From assembly GCA_036362985.1 (NCBI GenBank), contig JAYGXS010000008.1:6457449-6521448 (forward strand): DNA of 64,000 nucleotides, read 5' to 3'. The notes under the pieces are model-generated. The model searched no databases and was not told where the DNA came from. It saw only the letters and a program-made list of their open reading frames with translations. The stretch comes from Ligula intestinalis. Its lineage: Eukaryota > Platyhelminthes > Cestoda > Diphyllobothriidea > Diphyllobothriidae. Of this stretch, positions 43,591 through 55,899 are shown piece after piece; position 1 is the stretch's first letter, and the number at the start of each line of letters is the position of its first letter. A program made the position numbers and the translations under genes.

Positions 43591-44400
43591 AGAAACTGTA
43601 AATAAAAAAATGGAACATGTGAAATTATAAAAAAACAGAAATAATATTTTTAAATCGTTTAATGTTTAGCAGCAAAAACTTTAAACCAAAAATAAATGCA
43701 CAACAATGCAAATGTCGGGAACTGCTTAAGCTTTTGAACTAACGCAAAAAACTACGAATTTCCGAGAGAAGAGTTAAGTAAAAGGAAGAAAATAAAACCT
43801 CATGCCACGAATAAATATAAACCTAACCTATAAAGTAAACTAAAGCTATAGTATGCTAACTAAAAAAGGTAAACTAAAATTAGCCCAACCAAAAAACATA
43901 AATGAATCCCTAAAACATAATTTTGAACTAAAAACTGAAGTAAAATATAAATAATTTAAATAACCAATCTAACTACATTAACTAAGAGTTCATTGTTGAA
44001 CTATTAGCTCGTCAAAGAAACTGCATTTGGACAATAAATCTTAAACTGACATAAATATATTAAAATAAAGCGTAATTAAACTAATTAAACTGAGGCTAAC
44101 TCAAGTACAGTAAACTTAGGAACCAAACTAAAAGATAATCAAAATTTGAAAAAAACTAATAAAAGTTCATAATAAAATAACAACTGCACTAAAACTAAAC
44201 AGAATAACAAAAAAATAATTCAATACGGATCGCGTTATTGTTTATAAAGATAAGATTTTTCAAATAATATTTGGTACTTAATTAAACTTGCACCAAAAGT
44301 GGTAATTATTAGGGTTCAAATATTAGGTTACACTATGATCAATCTTTTACTACCAAATTATTCTTCGAATCAACGTGACTGCGTCACTCCAGGTTAGGGA
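43591..44400. other. A-rich low-complexity tract
   Basis: Long run of AACTAAA, TAAACTAAA and AAATAATT-like words with no open frame. Confidence 0.6.
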
Positions 44401-46435
44401 TATGTTAACCAAGAACACAAGCAAATGACTTGTACCTGACTTCTTCTATGGCCTGATATTTACCTTCAAATTTTTGAGGAGTGCCAGTGATATAGGCTTT
44501 GGTGAATTTGTGTATTTCTCAGGCGGCAGCCGTATTATTTCCTGTTTAAAGCACAAATTCAAGCACCTTGAATTCTGAAGGAGGATTAAGGGAATGTGTG
44601 TTAAACATATGTGCTGTTCGTTAACGATCCAAATCGTTACGATTACTCGACTACCTTATATTTCTAGCCAAATTTTTATAAGCATATAACTAGTGAAATT
44701 GCTAATTTTACCTCTTACGGCCATTATTTACAATGACATATTTTTGGGTAAGATATCTGGCTCAATAATAGGTTTCATTTGATGGCATTGGCAGACCGAT
44801 CGCGGGGGGGGGGGTTAAGTGAGTTACACCCTAGCAACTGCGATCTTTAAACCATGGTTCTTTAGAAGAGAATAATTCGGTAGAAGCTAGTGTTGTAGGA
44901 AGAGTCTATTCTATATACAAAGGAATGGAGAATAATCAGAAAGTATTTTGACTTCAAACCACACGAACAACTAGGAGATGAGCCGGCTCCTAAGTGCGGG
45001 TTGGACCACAGGCATCCCAACGGCCAGCGTGAGCGGTCAATTTCTGGGTCGACCTTGACGTTTTTTGGCCAGGCAGATTGCGTCGGCCTATGCGTGCAGG
45101 CGTGTTATTCGTTGCCAGGGGCCAGGGGCTGTCTCTATAACAGCAGCAGTGAGCGTTGGCAAAGTTTGCTTGGACGCGACCTTATCACGACATCCAAACC
45201 AACCGATTGTTGGTTTCAAAATACTATTGTTTTTGCGTTACTGTTGGTTGCAGTCGACTAGCAAACTAACACGTAACGAACTCTCCCATGACTTAGAACT
45301 CGGTCACGTCTGCACACCAATGACTACTTTATTCTCGACAATTAGTTCCCGACCGACCGCACAATTACATGTGGGTGATAACTCATCTTCCTCACTGACC
45401 ACACAATCAGATGCGGGTGACGATTCTGGACTATCACCTTACCCACTATATAAGCTTCTATCAGCCATCATTTTGAGTTAACTGTTTTGTAAAATTTACA
45501 TTCAGCTGACGATGACCTACTGTGCCAGCGTTGAACATTGACAAAATAGACCACTGTTTCTCAAACAGCTCTGTCTATCGAATGGTATTTCTCGGGATGC
45601 CGATTTTCCAGTTCATGCGTTATTCTCTATGTCTATATATGGGCCAGTAGAGGAATAACCGAAAACAATTGATTTTCCCAATCTTTCAACAGCATTGTGG
45701 CCGAAATCATTCAACAGACGTCCTACTGCAAAAATCCCAAAATATATGCTTTAAATAATTACATCAGTGCTATGGGCTTTTCAAAGGAGTGATCATCGAA
45801 TACAGAAGGTCCCCCAAGTCAGAAGTCAGGTAAGACCGATTAATTAGAAAAAATATACTGTGAGAAAAGAGCTACAGAAGGGAGCTGCTCACACTTCAAA
45901 GGTCACTTGTTATGTCTGTACCAGTCAGCCAGCCAGTAAAAGGTGCACGGCGATTGGCATCAAGCTAGCTTGGCCAAAAGAGTCAGGATGCAAAGCACCG
46001 ACCCGACCGAAAGGCGACCGCGTTGGCGGCCCTGTAGCGAGTTGGCTGTATGTGCACGCGGCATCAAAGAAGATTTGACGGCGTAGGGGTTGATCATAAG
46101 AACCTGGGAGATCCCAGCATCGTGAAGTTCGGTGTGACCTTTGATATCCAGATAGAAAAACGACTTCAACAGACGCTGTTCTACAGTCAGGCACAAGGAG
46201 GTGTTTATAATTGAATTGAATGATTCATTTTATATATTTTAAATTATTTTAGGGGTAAATCAAATAATTGAGTCGAACCACCTACGCTACGTTGTCCCAA
46301 CCGGACGCTATACAGTAAATCACAATGGGTCCAAATTATCAACCATCCTACTGCAAAGTATGAAATCAACTTATTCTCAGTAGCACTCAATGTTTCAATC
46401 CAGGATTTCTGAAGGGGATAAATTTAAAAAAGAGT
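44401..46435. other. Unassigned sequence
   Basis: Holds an 11-base G run (44,804-44,814) and a 138-residue plus ORF (45,065-45,481), which has Ser/Thr-rich text and, near its end, TATATAAGC in the DNA (45,449). It could be the promoter side of an LTR, but no LTR ends or target duplication were found. ORFs at 45,860-46,196 overlap each other on both strands and are unrecognised. Confidence 0.35.
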
Positions 46436-46439
46436 TCCT

Positions 46440-46570
46440 GCTATTGCTTTCTGTACAAGTCTCTGTTGAGGAATCCGCGACATATATCGGAACATCAGGT
46501 GAGCAAAATTATTGTCCCAGCGATTGAATTCTCTTCGTTTCCTCAGTTAATCTAGATTTAAAAACCCAAG
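46440..46570 (+). repeat. PLE-type tail (class B), copy
   Basis: GTCTCTGTTGAGGAATCCGCGACATATATCGGAACATCAGGTGAGCAAAATTATTGTCCCAGCGATTGAATTC. Same order as the other class B tails. Confidence 0.5.
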
Positions 46571-46859
46571 TCTAACAAACGTAGCATTTGCATATACCAC
46601 GTTACACGTGTGCCATAATAAAAAGTGCGATAGACAAGCAAAAGTAAAGCTATACAATAATGACATATCAGAAAGTAAAGGTTAAGAAGGTTGGTTTAGA
46701 GTTCACTTTTTTAAATGCGTAGAGAGTTGAGCGAAAAGCAGATGACGCAGAGAGTAAATAATGTTTATGTTTTGTAGCACGATATGCTTGCGACAATGTT
46801 GGGCTAAATATGGTCCCAGTTAATCTTGAGGTCTGGAAAATACCCCTTTTCGTAATCAC

Positions 46860-48890
46860 AAGGTGTGTTTAGTTTGCCGTCATAAGCATACGCTAGCAGC
46901 GCCTCATGGGCTCCCTATATACGATTTAAAGCGCTTGGTGGCGTCTTATATGTGACTGCTACCAGCATTGTGGTCAAAATTTTACTGGAGATTAACTTTG
47001 CTTACTTTATTAATCGGTGTTTTGGCAGAGTTCAATTATTGACGACATAAAATTTCGAAACCTCTTATTCAACTGCAGACGATCATCTTCCGTGATTTGC
47101 AGAGGCCGCTGTAATACGAGGAAGAAAATCAGAACTCTGTAAGCAGCTGAATCATGCGATCCATTTCGCATTGTCGTGGAAATGATGGGTAAACGCATCC
47201 TTGTCACGCATCCTTGTCGTTCTTAGGACTGCCTGCTACCCTGTCCCCCACCCTAACACTTCCCTCCCTTTCACCACGTTCTGCAGGTTTTTATGAACAG
47301 GAACTGCCCTCAAAATGCACCCACATCTATGACTAACTGTTTTTACCCGTTTTACCTGCCATTTTTTACCATTTAATTTGACAACGGTTGGCTGCAGTTG
47401 AATAAGATTTCAATTGATCACCTGACTACAATGTTAATGAGGAAACTTCCACCATGACCGTCGAGTTGTTTTACAGCTGCATCGAGTAATTGTGCTTTTG
47501 CATGACTGGCAAGTATCCAACGGATTCGTCAACGCAGATGCCTATTGTTATAACCAATTCTGTTCCTGTGTCAACACCGGTTATTTTCCCCAAGTAACGT
47601 GTAAGGAAGAGAAGGCAAAAAAAGGTAGCAGCTCAAACTTTACTGTCAGTTGCACTCCTACATCAATTTTGTTTCCTGTGTGTCTAGCAGCTTGCCTTCT
47701 GTGGTCGGTCTCGCTTCGGCAGCAGTCTCTCGTCCAGAAAAACAGAGTGTCCTGTCGTCGGCAGCGTATCCAACAACAGAGTCCCTGTTCTGCTCACAGC
47801 CTCGCTATTTAAGGGGCAGTAGTCATCGCTCCCCATTGGCTCTCCATGGGTGGTCGAAGGCGCTCGCTAATGCGCGCCAGTGCATCTGTCCTCAGCATGG
47901 CCTTACTGAGAGCAGTCCCGCGTGCGCATAACGCCTTGGACTCCTCGCGTGGTTTCTGCCGTTGAAACTTGCGTGATCTTGCCCTTTCTGTATGCGCCGG
48001 ACTGGCCTGTTCGCGCACCTATGTTCCGGCATGACCTCGGATGTCTGTCTGTCTAAATGACGTGCTCGGTCATTCTAACACCTATATGGGTGCTCGCTGA
48101 CAGGATACTGTAACCGGGAGGACCACTGCCACGGGAGGATGCGGATGGAGTCCTTAACCGAATCTGGTGCAGTTGTGGACGAAACAACTAGGTCGGGGAA
48201 ACTGGGAGACTACTCCGGACGCGAATGGCCGAGCATGCAGCGGCGGTGAGGCAGAAAGACGCCAACTCCTAGGTTGCAGCTCACTCGACGGGAAGCGGCC
48301 ATATTTAAGGTTTAGCGAGGGCTTGCTTTCCGCGAGAGGTGACAACCGTGTAAGCCGTGGGCTGCTTGAGTCGTGGTTCTCAGGCCCACTGTCAATCAAC
48401 ATATGCAACGAATTGCCGTTTCCATACTGCATATTGAGTCGTTGTCGGATCTAGCGAATCAGTCACGTGGGAAGGGCTGGGCCTAGCAACAAATCTAACG
48501 ACAGTGAAAATAAGCGTCGCGCAAGTATTAAGCTCGTACCCAACAGGGATGATGCAATAGCGGCTATTAATGGCTCGAACGCGAAGTGCCAAGCCATCAT
48601 CGCACCAATTACGACCCCAACGGTCAATGCATTAGCGGATAATTATAGTACGCATACGGATGGCCGCTACAAACTCTAACTATCGCATTTATAGCCCCAA
48701 ACTGTGCAGGTCTCACATCATTCCAAGGTCACCTATGAAATTATTGGTCCAGTGATCGCACCTTCTTTTTCTGAACTGCCTCATGGAACTGGCATATTCG
48801 CTCCTATCGGCAGTTTTCTCTTATTTCTGTACTGTCGAATTGTATAGTAAACACTGTTTACAGCATTGACTAACAAATAAATCACCAACT
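46860..48890 (+). repeat. Complex repeat R7, copy interrupted by a solo LTR
   Basis: 46,890-47,060 matches 50,250-50,430. 47,400-47,545 matches 50,430-50,525. 48,086-48,880 matches 50,540-51,395 (CCACTGCCACG, GTGGTTCTCAGGCCCACTGTCAATCAAC, GGGAAGGGCTGG, CAACAGGGATGATGCAATAGCGGC), ending in a class B tail at 48,740-48,880. A 340-base stretch at 47,060-47,400 is private to this copy. Overlapping ORFs (48,154-48,679) are not conserved in frame between copies. Confidence 0.7.
47546..48080. mobile_element. Solo LTR, 535 bp
   Basis: Begins TGTTATAACC and ends CATTCTAACA, that is TGTTA...TAACA inverted ends. It is flanked by perfect 5-bp direct repeats CCTAT (47,541-47,545 and 48,081-48,085). The unoccupied site is preserved in the sister repeat at about 50,530 (GCAGATGTGCCTGTGAGAGCTCGCTGA). 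The element is absent from the 50 kb copy. A TATA-like CGCTATTTAAGG lies at 47,803-47,814. This is the product expected when a Ty3/gypsy-, BEL- or copia-type element recombines between its LTRs. The class cannot be told from an LTR alone. Confidence 0.85.
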
Positions 48891-48904
48891 ACTGGGGTTT
48901 AGTA

Positions 48905-49205
48905 ATGCACCCCTTCCAGGATGCCTCGAGATCATGAGCAGACAGTGACAATTGGTGTCGCGATGCAGCAGAGTGACGAGACTATTGTTTAAATGAACTA
49001 CTTGGGGGGTGGACACTCCCCTCCTCCCCCCTGCTCCCCCTTTTGATCTCTTAACAGTTCCCCCCCCATTGAATACCGTTGATTGGTTGCTTAAACTTTT
49101 ACTAACTCTACGCCTTTATATTATTGTACCCGCCTGATGATAAATTAATCGGAAACGTTCGTTCGCCTATCTTGACTTCTTGAATACTATTTAATTACAA
49201 GGAAA
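48905..49205 (+). repeat. PLE 3' UTR and hammerhead-like tail, second lineage
   Basis: The reverse complement of 59,470-59,720 (GAGCAGACAGTGACAA, TGATCTCTTAA, AATACCGTTGATTGGTTGCTTAAACTTTT). The tail at 49,134 reads CTGATGATAAATTAATCGGAAACGTTCGTTCGCC: CTGATGA kept, GAAA changed to GGAA at the register where helix III (AAC-GTTC-GTT) pairs. Cleavage nucleotide C, then GCC. The partner at 59.5 kb is attached to a PLE nuclease. Confidence 0.7.
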
Positions 49206-49249
49206 TTATCGATATGCTGAAAAATGCAAATAATTTGGGTGCAAACTAC

Positions 49250-51410
49250 ATAACTGGACACTCTCTCATAGCCAGCATTACCCTACTTTATATTCTCACA
49301 ACCCCAACCACCATAAATGATTCTACAACCCAAACCTACCTTGCCCACACTGATATCACATAAGCACTTCAGCCTTGGGCCTGGTTGATCATTTTTAAAA
49401 GCCTTCACACCGAAATCGGCGGACCGCTATCACAAGCACCGCGCCCGTCTCAACTACCCGCACTATTCATGTACGATAACGCACATCGCTTGAGCTGATT
49501 ATGCCACAATACGCGCCTTAATACAAGTCGCCCACTCTCATAATCAGCAGGTTCGTGAAATATGATCACACCCAACTCCACAGATCACGCAATTCCTAGC
49601 AATATCTTTCACCTTAGAAGGAAATATGATGTTCAGATTCTTCATCGGATGGGGCTTCTGCTGCATATGGGTGTAGAAGCTTCGTCTGTACATCGGAAAC
49701 GGAGGTGGGAGTGGTGAGCGAATGGGCTGATAATCCGCAAATGTGCTTAAACTCTTGTTTTCGTTAGCGACAGTTCACTGCGTTGCATCTGCTTGTTCTA
49801 GCCTTCATGCAGCCTTCGTCAGTGTCTGCCTCCCCTTGCTTCAGCGTTCGCTGTGGCTTGTTGGAGCACGCGGTGCCCATCTTCAAAATCGACGTGGGAA
49901 ATGTCGTGTGTAGGAGCCTGCCCCCAGCCCAACCACGCTGACTCATCCTGCCCTAGTCTCTCAGGACTTACATTTAGGTGTGATAAATTATCCACTCCGC
50001 GCGCTGTCGGACCTTCTAACTTTATCGATTGACTCGCCGTTTGAAAATAGTGTAAGCTTGAAGTCAATCGATACTGCCGCTTCATCTAATTGGTTGAGGG
50101 GGAGAGAGCATACATCACGGCAAGCAAGACTACACCTTTTCACATACTCAGCTGGCCTGTGTATGCAGAACTTTCTTCCAACACTGGAAGCGAACCCCTT
50201 TTTTGCAATCAGAAGATTTGGTTGATTTGCCGTGGCAAGCAACCGCTGGAAAAGGAACCAATAATGCCTCCTGGGAACCCTATATACGATTTTAAGTGCC
50301 TGGGGACGTCTACTCCGTGGCTGCTACTATAATTGTAGTCAAGATTTCACTGGAGATCAACTTTGCTGTGGAACCAGATGATAGGTAGGCTTACCTTATT
50401 AAAAGGTGTTTTGGAAGAGTTCAATTAATCACCTGACGTAAAAGTGAACAAGGAACCTTCCACCGCGACCAGCTGGGTTGGTGATTGTGCTTTTGCATGA
50501 CTAGCGATTATACAAATGATTCCTCTGCGCAGATGTGCCTGTGAGAGCTCGCTGAAAGGGTCCTGTAAACGAAATAACCACTGCCACGACAGGAAACAGC
50601 TGGTTTCGTTTACCGGATCTGGTGCAGGTGTGGAAAAAACAACTATGTCGGAGAATTCAGATGATTTATCCAGACACGAACGGCTAGGAACGTAGCAGCG
50701 GTGAGGAGTAAAGACGCTTACTTCCAGATTGCAGCTCACTCGACGGGACCCAGCCATAGCTGCAAGTTTAACAGGGACAGAGGTGACAACCACGTGAGCC
50801 ACGCACTGCTCAAGTCATGGTTCTCAGGCCCGCAGTCAATCAACAGATGGAACGAATTGTCGTTCCTGTACTGTATACTGAGTCATTGTCCGAGCAGGAG
50901 AGTCACTCACGTGGGAAGGGTTGGACGCAGCAACAACTGTGACGACAACGAACGTAACTGTCGCACATTTATCAAGCTCGGATCCAACAGGGACGATGCA
51001 ATTGCGGCAATTAATGACTCAGAAGCGAACTTTCGAGCGATCACCACACCAGTTGCAACACCAAGCAGTGAATACAGGAGCTGACAATTACAGTGCGCAT
51101 GTGGCTGGCCCCTAAGATCTGTAAATACCGCGCAGTCTCTGCATTTATCCCCTCATCTGTGCATGTCTCATAAGATTCCATGGGAAGCTATGATTAAGGA
51201 TCTTCGACAGTATCCAGAACGACTGGAAAATAAAATCAATGTTCCATTAATAACATCTTCTTCTTCTTCTGAACTGCCTCCCTGAACTCCTATATTCGCC
51301 ACCATCGACAGTTTTGTGAAATATCTTTACTGGTTTACTGCACAGTGAACACTGTCTACAACAATTCTTTACAAATAAATTCAGAAACCAATTAAGTTGA
51401 CTAATAAACA
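49250..51410 (+). repeat. Complex repeat R7, full unit
   Basis: The unit of about 2.16 kb restarts at 51,420. Its left half (49,480-50,240) matches 51,580-52,040 and its right half (50,250-51,400) matches 46,890-48,880. It contains the palindrome pair ATCGATTGACT (50,024-50,034) / AGTCAATCGAT (50,062-50,072) and ends in a class B tail at 51,180-51,300. ORFs inside (50,425-51,115) overlap on both strands and do not stay open in the sister copy. Confidence 0.7.
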
Positions 51411-51419
51411 AAGATTATT

Positions 51420-52195
51420 TCTAAATATTTACTTATAATTAATCTAGCAACTCTCTCAAAGCCGTTACTATTGTAACATATATTCCCACCACCACCACCA
51501 TCCATCACGCAGCGACCGATGGACATGTGTCCTGAGCACTGCATCTGCCCTAACTGCACTGCCAACGCACATTGACAACACGAACAGCGCGTGGGCCAAG
51601 TAGTTCGCATGCGCCTTAATACAAGTCTGCGGTAGAAGATTGCTGACTCCCTTGCACTCACCTGCACGTACACAAAACATGATCACGCCCAACAGCGCTC
51701 ATCACGCGATTCCTATCGCCAATTGTCACGTTAGATCCTCAGATCCTTCATCGTGTGCCTCATTTCGTCTGCTGTATCTGTGTGTAGGCGGCTGCCGCCC
51801 AGCGCAACTGCGCTGACTTATTCCTTCCTTTGAATCATCCATTCCACGCGCTATCGATTGACTCGCCACTTGATAAGTGTGTAAGCTTAAAGTCAATCGA
51901 TTCTTCCGCTGCATCTGATTGGTTGAAGGTAAGAGAGAGCATACATCAAGGCAGGCAAGGCTACACAATAGTTCACCTTTTTCATATACTCAACTGGCTT
52001 TTGTATGCAGCGCTTGGCAACAGCTATCGTTAGGCTTTTTCGGCTCAGTAATGTCCTTTCTAGCAATTCTGTCTTGCTTGACTTGCGATTTAGGGAAACG
52101 TTCTTCTTGTCGATTGTACTACTTGCGACATATGATCCGAGCCAGAGACTATAACAGTTCGTTAAGTGTCGCGGCTTGATAAGGTTACCTGCTGA
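51420..52195 (+). repeat. Complex repeat R7, partial third unit
   Basis: Repeats the left half of 49,250-50,240 (CGCCTTAATACAAGTC, GATCACGCCCAAC, TTGACTCGCC, GAGAGCATACATCA-GGCA). The palindrome pair is conserved at 51,853-51,863 and 51,891-51,901. A (CCA)n microsatellite lies at 51,487-51,502. 52,200-52,540 has no further feature that I recognise. Confidence 0.65.
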
Positions 52196-52539
52196 AGGTT
52201 TCGCTTAGACTTAGTAGTCAGTTTATTGCTGGGTTCAATTACCCGCAAGTGGTCTGAGGGTCAGGCTGCTTCGACTTCTTCTTAGCGTGGCCTGTGGCAC
52301 GCACTCTCACCCGTGAAGAGTGCAACGCTGCCATCCTTTGTGTGAAATCCTAATGTTTGCGTTTGTGTACGGTCAAGGTCGTGCATTTTGTATCCAAATA
52401 CGACGCTATTAGGCATGTCAGGCACCGCGCCCATTCCTCCGGCGGTAGAATACTACTTTCGGTCATAGCTCAGCCCGCGAAAGCGTCATCCTTCTGTAAT
52501 ACAGGATTGCGTGTACTAAAGAGAATACAATCGGGGAAA

Positions 52540-53185
52540 TACAAATGAAAGGAACTATAAATATGAAATAAAGTTAATATAAGTAAGAAACAGGTGTAAA
52601 TATTTAAAGAATCTAATGTTTGTTACCAAAAAAGTCAATAATTTAAATGCTCATTTGTGCAAATAATGGAAAATGACTTAATTAGGAAAAAAGCTGATTT
52701 TAACACGTAAATAAAAGTAAGATAAATTCAATTTAGTAAAAAATAATCTTCAACTTAAGTGAAAATAATGAGCATAGTAAGCAACTGAAAACTTAACTGT
52801 AAACTGTACTTAAATGTAAATTAATTAAACAAATAAGAGAAAATGAACTAAACTCAGGTTGTTGCGCCTGTTAATTGAAGGTGTGCGCGGCGCTTCACGC
52901 AGTAAACTGTACTTATCTAAATCTAGAACGATAAGTTGGACCTCATTTAAGTTGAAGTAGATGAACTTCTTACAACTTATTCTTTTCAGGAATATAAGGA
53001 TAGCCAATAAAATAAAGAGTATAAACATGTCTTGGAATAGCCTGTGATTACCTATGATAAAGGCTTCCCGAAAGAATCCAAAACATTAGAAAAATAATAT
53101 TCTTGTCCCAATGCTCGCATCGTCTTCTTATTCTGAAAGTAAAACTGATTAAAAATGTTCAAACTCGTCACACCCAGTAAATTAG
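52540..53185 (+). repeat. A-rich tract and R9 copy 2
   Basis: 52,540-52,860 is A-rich. 52,868-53,180 aligns with 41,600-41,800 (TTAATTGAAGGTGTGCGCGGCGCTTCACGC, CACACCCAGTAAATTA). Confidence 0.5.
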
Positions 53186-53199
53186 AATTAAGTAACAAA

Positions 53200-53525
53200 T
53201 TCAAGTCAAGTTAGGCACACGAAATTTTCGATTAATTCACCATTATAAATATACAATAACATGACGGCGGGTTGAGCTAATGGAAGTTTTAGGCAAACCA
53301 AGCAGTGGTAACAAGGCTGAAGAGGAAATAGAGGTGTGAAGGGCTCAAAAGGGATCAGATTCTAGTCCACCACTTTGATCCCTTCACACCTCTATTCCCT
53401 CTTCGGCCTTGTTACGACTGATTGGTTTGCCTAAAACTTCCGTTAACTCTACCCTCCGTCATGTTATTGCATTTTTCTGATGGTGAATTAATCGAAAATT
53501 TTCTTTCTTCTAACTTGACTTGAAT
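53200..53525. repeat. Near-perfect hairpin of two PLE tails
   Basis: The left arm (53,205-53,357) and right arm (53,367-53,520) are inverted copies around a loop of about 9 bases. Shared text is AAGTCAAGTTAG, AAATTTTCGATTAATTCACCAT, CATGACGG, GGAAGTTTTAGGCAAACCAA and GAATAGAGGTGTGAAGGG. The outer ends carry second-lineage tail text (CTGATGGTGAATTAATCGAAAATT at 53,477 on plus; the mirrored text on minus near 53,255). Tails face outward. Confidence 0.85.
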
Positions 53526-53769
53526 GCTTACATGAGTATCATCGCTGAACTTAAGTAACGAATGTCAGTGAATTTCTGTGTTTATTAAAGTCGCGCTGTT
53601 TTGTCGAGAAAACATTAGACAGATTCAAAAATTTCAGAAACCCAAACTAAGGATTCCACGGCTAGGGCCAGTCACCTGACGGGCGTGGACAGTAGCCATT
53701 GCTGGGAATGGGACGTTGGATCGAGGTCCAACCAATTGTCCCCCCCCTGTAAGCAAACAAACAACGCAC

Positions 53770-53895
53770 TTGAAGTTCAGAAGAAGATGACTCGATCGCT
53801 GGAACAAAACTTTTATTCGCCTTACGTTTTAATATCTGTCGTGGATTTGTCATCAGAGACAAAGTCAGAGAGCAATAGCAGATAAGTTAGCGTAT
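53770..53895 (-). repeat. PLE-type tail (class B), minus strand
   Basis: Minus strand: CTTTGTCTCTGATGACAAATCCACGACAGATATT, AAAACGTAAGGCGAATAAAAG, CCAGCGATCGAGTCATCTTCTTC. Confidence 0.6.
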
Positions 53896-55350
53896 GCACA
53901 GGGGTTTGCAGTATTTTGAGGATAGAGTCATAACTGCAAACATAAAACGACAATTCACGGTAACTGCCTTCTTGCGTGTTAGTGCTTTGTTGCACAGCAT
54001 GCCGGCTCCGACCTGCTGACCTTTGATCACGCGTGGTGGACTCAGGCGTGATGATTGCCCCTCTCGGAAGCTATCGGCCGCCTGTCTCGTACCACTTGGA
54101 ATTGGAGTCGCACACAGACCAGAATAAACCATAAGGAGTCAGATCGCTTTATGTGAACCTCTCATCTCGTTGGGCTCAATCGAGTAGCGCCAGCACCCAC
54201 TAAGTGGTATTGTCGATAGTTTTATTTGGTCTGTAATGCTAGTCTATAATAAAATATACAGATAAACAAAAGTGACAGGATGCACAACATATCAGGAAAA
54301 TCACAGCCCACCTAAAAAACGGACTGCCTTCAGTCGTACGCGTGCACTTCTGCGCAGGAAATCGTACAGATATGTAAATATTATAAGGAAAATTCGGCAT
54401 ACTGTCTAGTTTAATAAAACTAACTTGCTGCTTAACCATCTTGTTTCATGGAATACAAAAAAGTCAGCATTATTTTAAATGCGACGAATTTGTTTTGGAT
54501 GTGAACTGGATCTTTTCTAAAACATGCCGAAGCTCAGACGAACAAAAGCATTTGATAGAAATAATAAAGGTTTATGTTCAAAGTTAAAATATTCTCCCTG
54601 ATAAAGAAAATTGAAGACATATTCTTAATGTCTGCAGGAAATTCCCTGGAACGGACCAGATGGATTATTAAGATGTCTTAATTTAAAGTGTCTAACGAGT
54701 AGGATTTTTAATTTGTTTTTATCAAGTTTGATGACTAAGGGCACGCAACTGTTTAAATCAAACAGAAAATGCACAGATTTAATGCAATATGGCGAAAAAA
54801 AGATATAAAATATGTAAGTTGTAATGCAAGAACAACCTCCAGAACTGGCGTGTAGTCTTCTGAACTCGGCTAGTAGCCCTGTAACAACTAATATTATCAA
54901 GAGAGTGATATAATGGAAGACGACGGATACAACTAGAGTGGTTAATTTCAGCTCCTTAGCCGTAACCATTCGGCTATGCCCAACGCTATGTTTACCTTGG
55001 GCGACGGTCGGTGACCGCTAATAAGTCAACAATGAGTTGTCTTATCTCCGCTGTCTCTGCGTGTATTCCGTTCTGACTATAAAAATCGATACTGAAGGAG
55101 ACTATGTCTCAGCGTGCAGTGGGATAAATTATTCCTGCAATTTCATCAAAAAAGGCTCTCTAAGATCATTGATTGATATGATCCCAAGTAAAAAGATAAC
55201 GAGCCCGTCCTCGGTGTCTGAACTACCACAATTTTATCCAAAAGCCTAGAGTACTCGTTTCAAGGCCTGAACAATGTTTGATTGAAGGCGAGATGCTGAT
55301 GCCATGTGATAAACTATTGCGAGATAATTTGCCTTGGTCAATTTATGTCA
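53896..55350. other. Unassigned AT-rich sequence
   Basis: The largest ORF is 114 residues (minus 54,625-54,969), with a hydrophobic VFHYITLLIILVVTGLLA run but no homology, splice context or paralogue seen. Confidence 0.4.
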
Positions 55351-55358
55351 CTTAATGA

Positions 55359-55655
55359 TTAACGTTTTTTTATATTATGATATTCCTGTTTTCTCGAAAT
55401 AGCATCAAGCATCTTTTTCTTGCAGCTTATTTCAATTTTTGTAGCGGTAACTTTGAGTCTTAAATGATGCATTTTGCACAAGTTCTTATTCGTATTACGT
55501 AGTTTATAATCATAGAAATAGCAAATTTCTTCTTTAAAAAGTATATGCAGCGTTGTATTTCGTTTCAGTTGGACAAGCATGACGTCACCATAACCCTTCC
55601 ACCCAATCCCCCCCTTTCCCTCCTCCGTCCGTTGTAACCTCTGCCTCCAAAACAT
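55359..55655 (-). pseudogene. Coding remnant of the 55-59 kb family, copy 1
   Basis: The frame contains KMHHLRLKVTATKIEIS, then KKKMLDAISRKQ. It aligns with KLYHLRLENPVTDIEIT, then KNKMLDDIFKLH of copy 2. The DNA upstream in the minus sense (TATGATTATAAACTACGTAATACG) also aligns with copy 2 (TATTAGCTACGTGATAGAAAT). The frame ends soon after in AT-rich text. Family unknown. Confidence 0.4.
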
Positions 55656-55899
55656 CTAGTGCGACATTCCCAGCCCTCACTTTTAATTTAGTCTGACGAC
55701 GAACACGTGATACTTGTTCGAAAATTCACGAGTACAACTCGATTTTCCGAAGATCTTCTTTCTTTTCATACAAGACTATGTACAGATCAAGTTGTAAGTT
55801 TTCCGAAAGTCATTTCCCATCGCCAGCGGAAAAGTTAATCCAATGCTCCTTTTTTCTCTCCGAACAAAACAAATGGCTCAAACAAACGACAACAAAAGG

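Noticed and set aside
45065..45481. 138-residue ORF and TATATAAGC as an LTR or gene promoter
   Set aside because: No LTR ends, target duplication, domain or second copy found.
48154..48679. Three overlapping ORFs in repeat R7
   Set aside because: The homologous stretch at 50.6-51.1 kb does not keep the frames, so they are not protein-coding.
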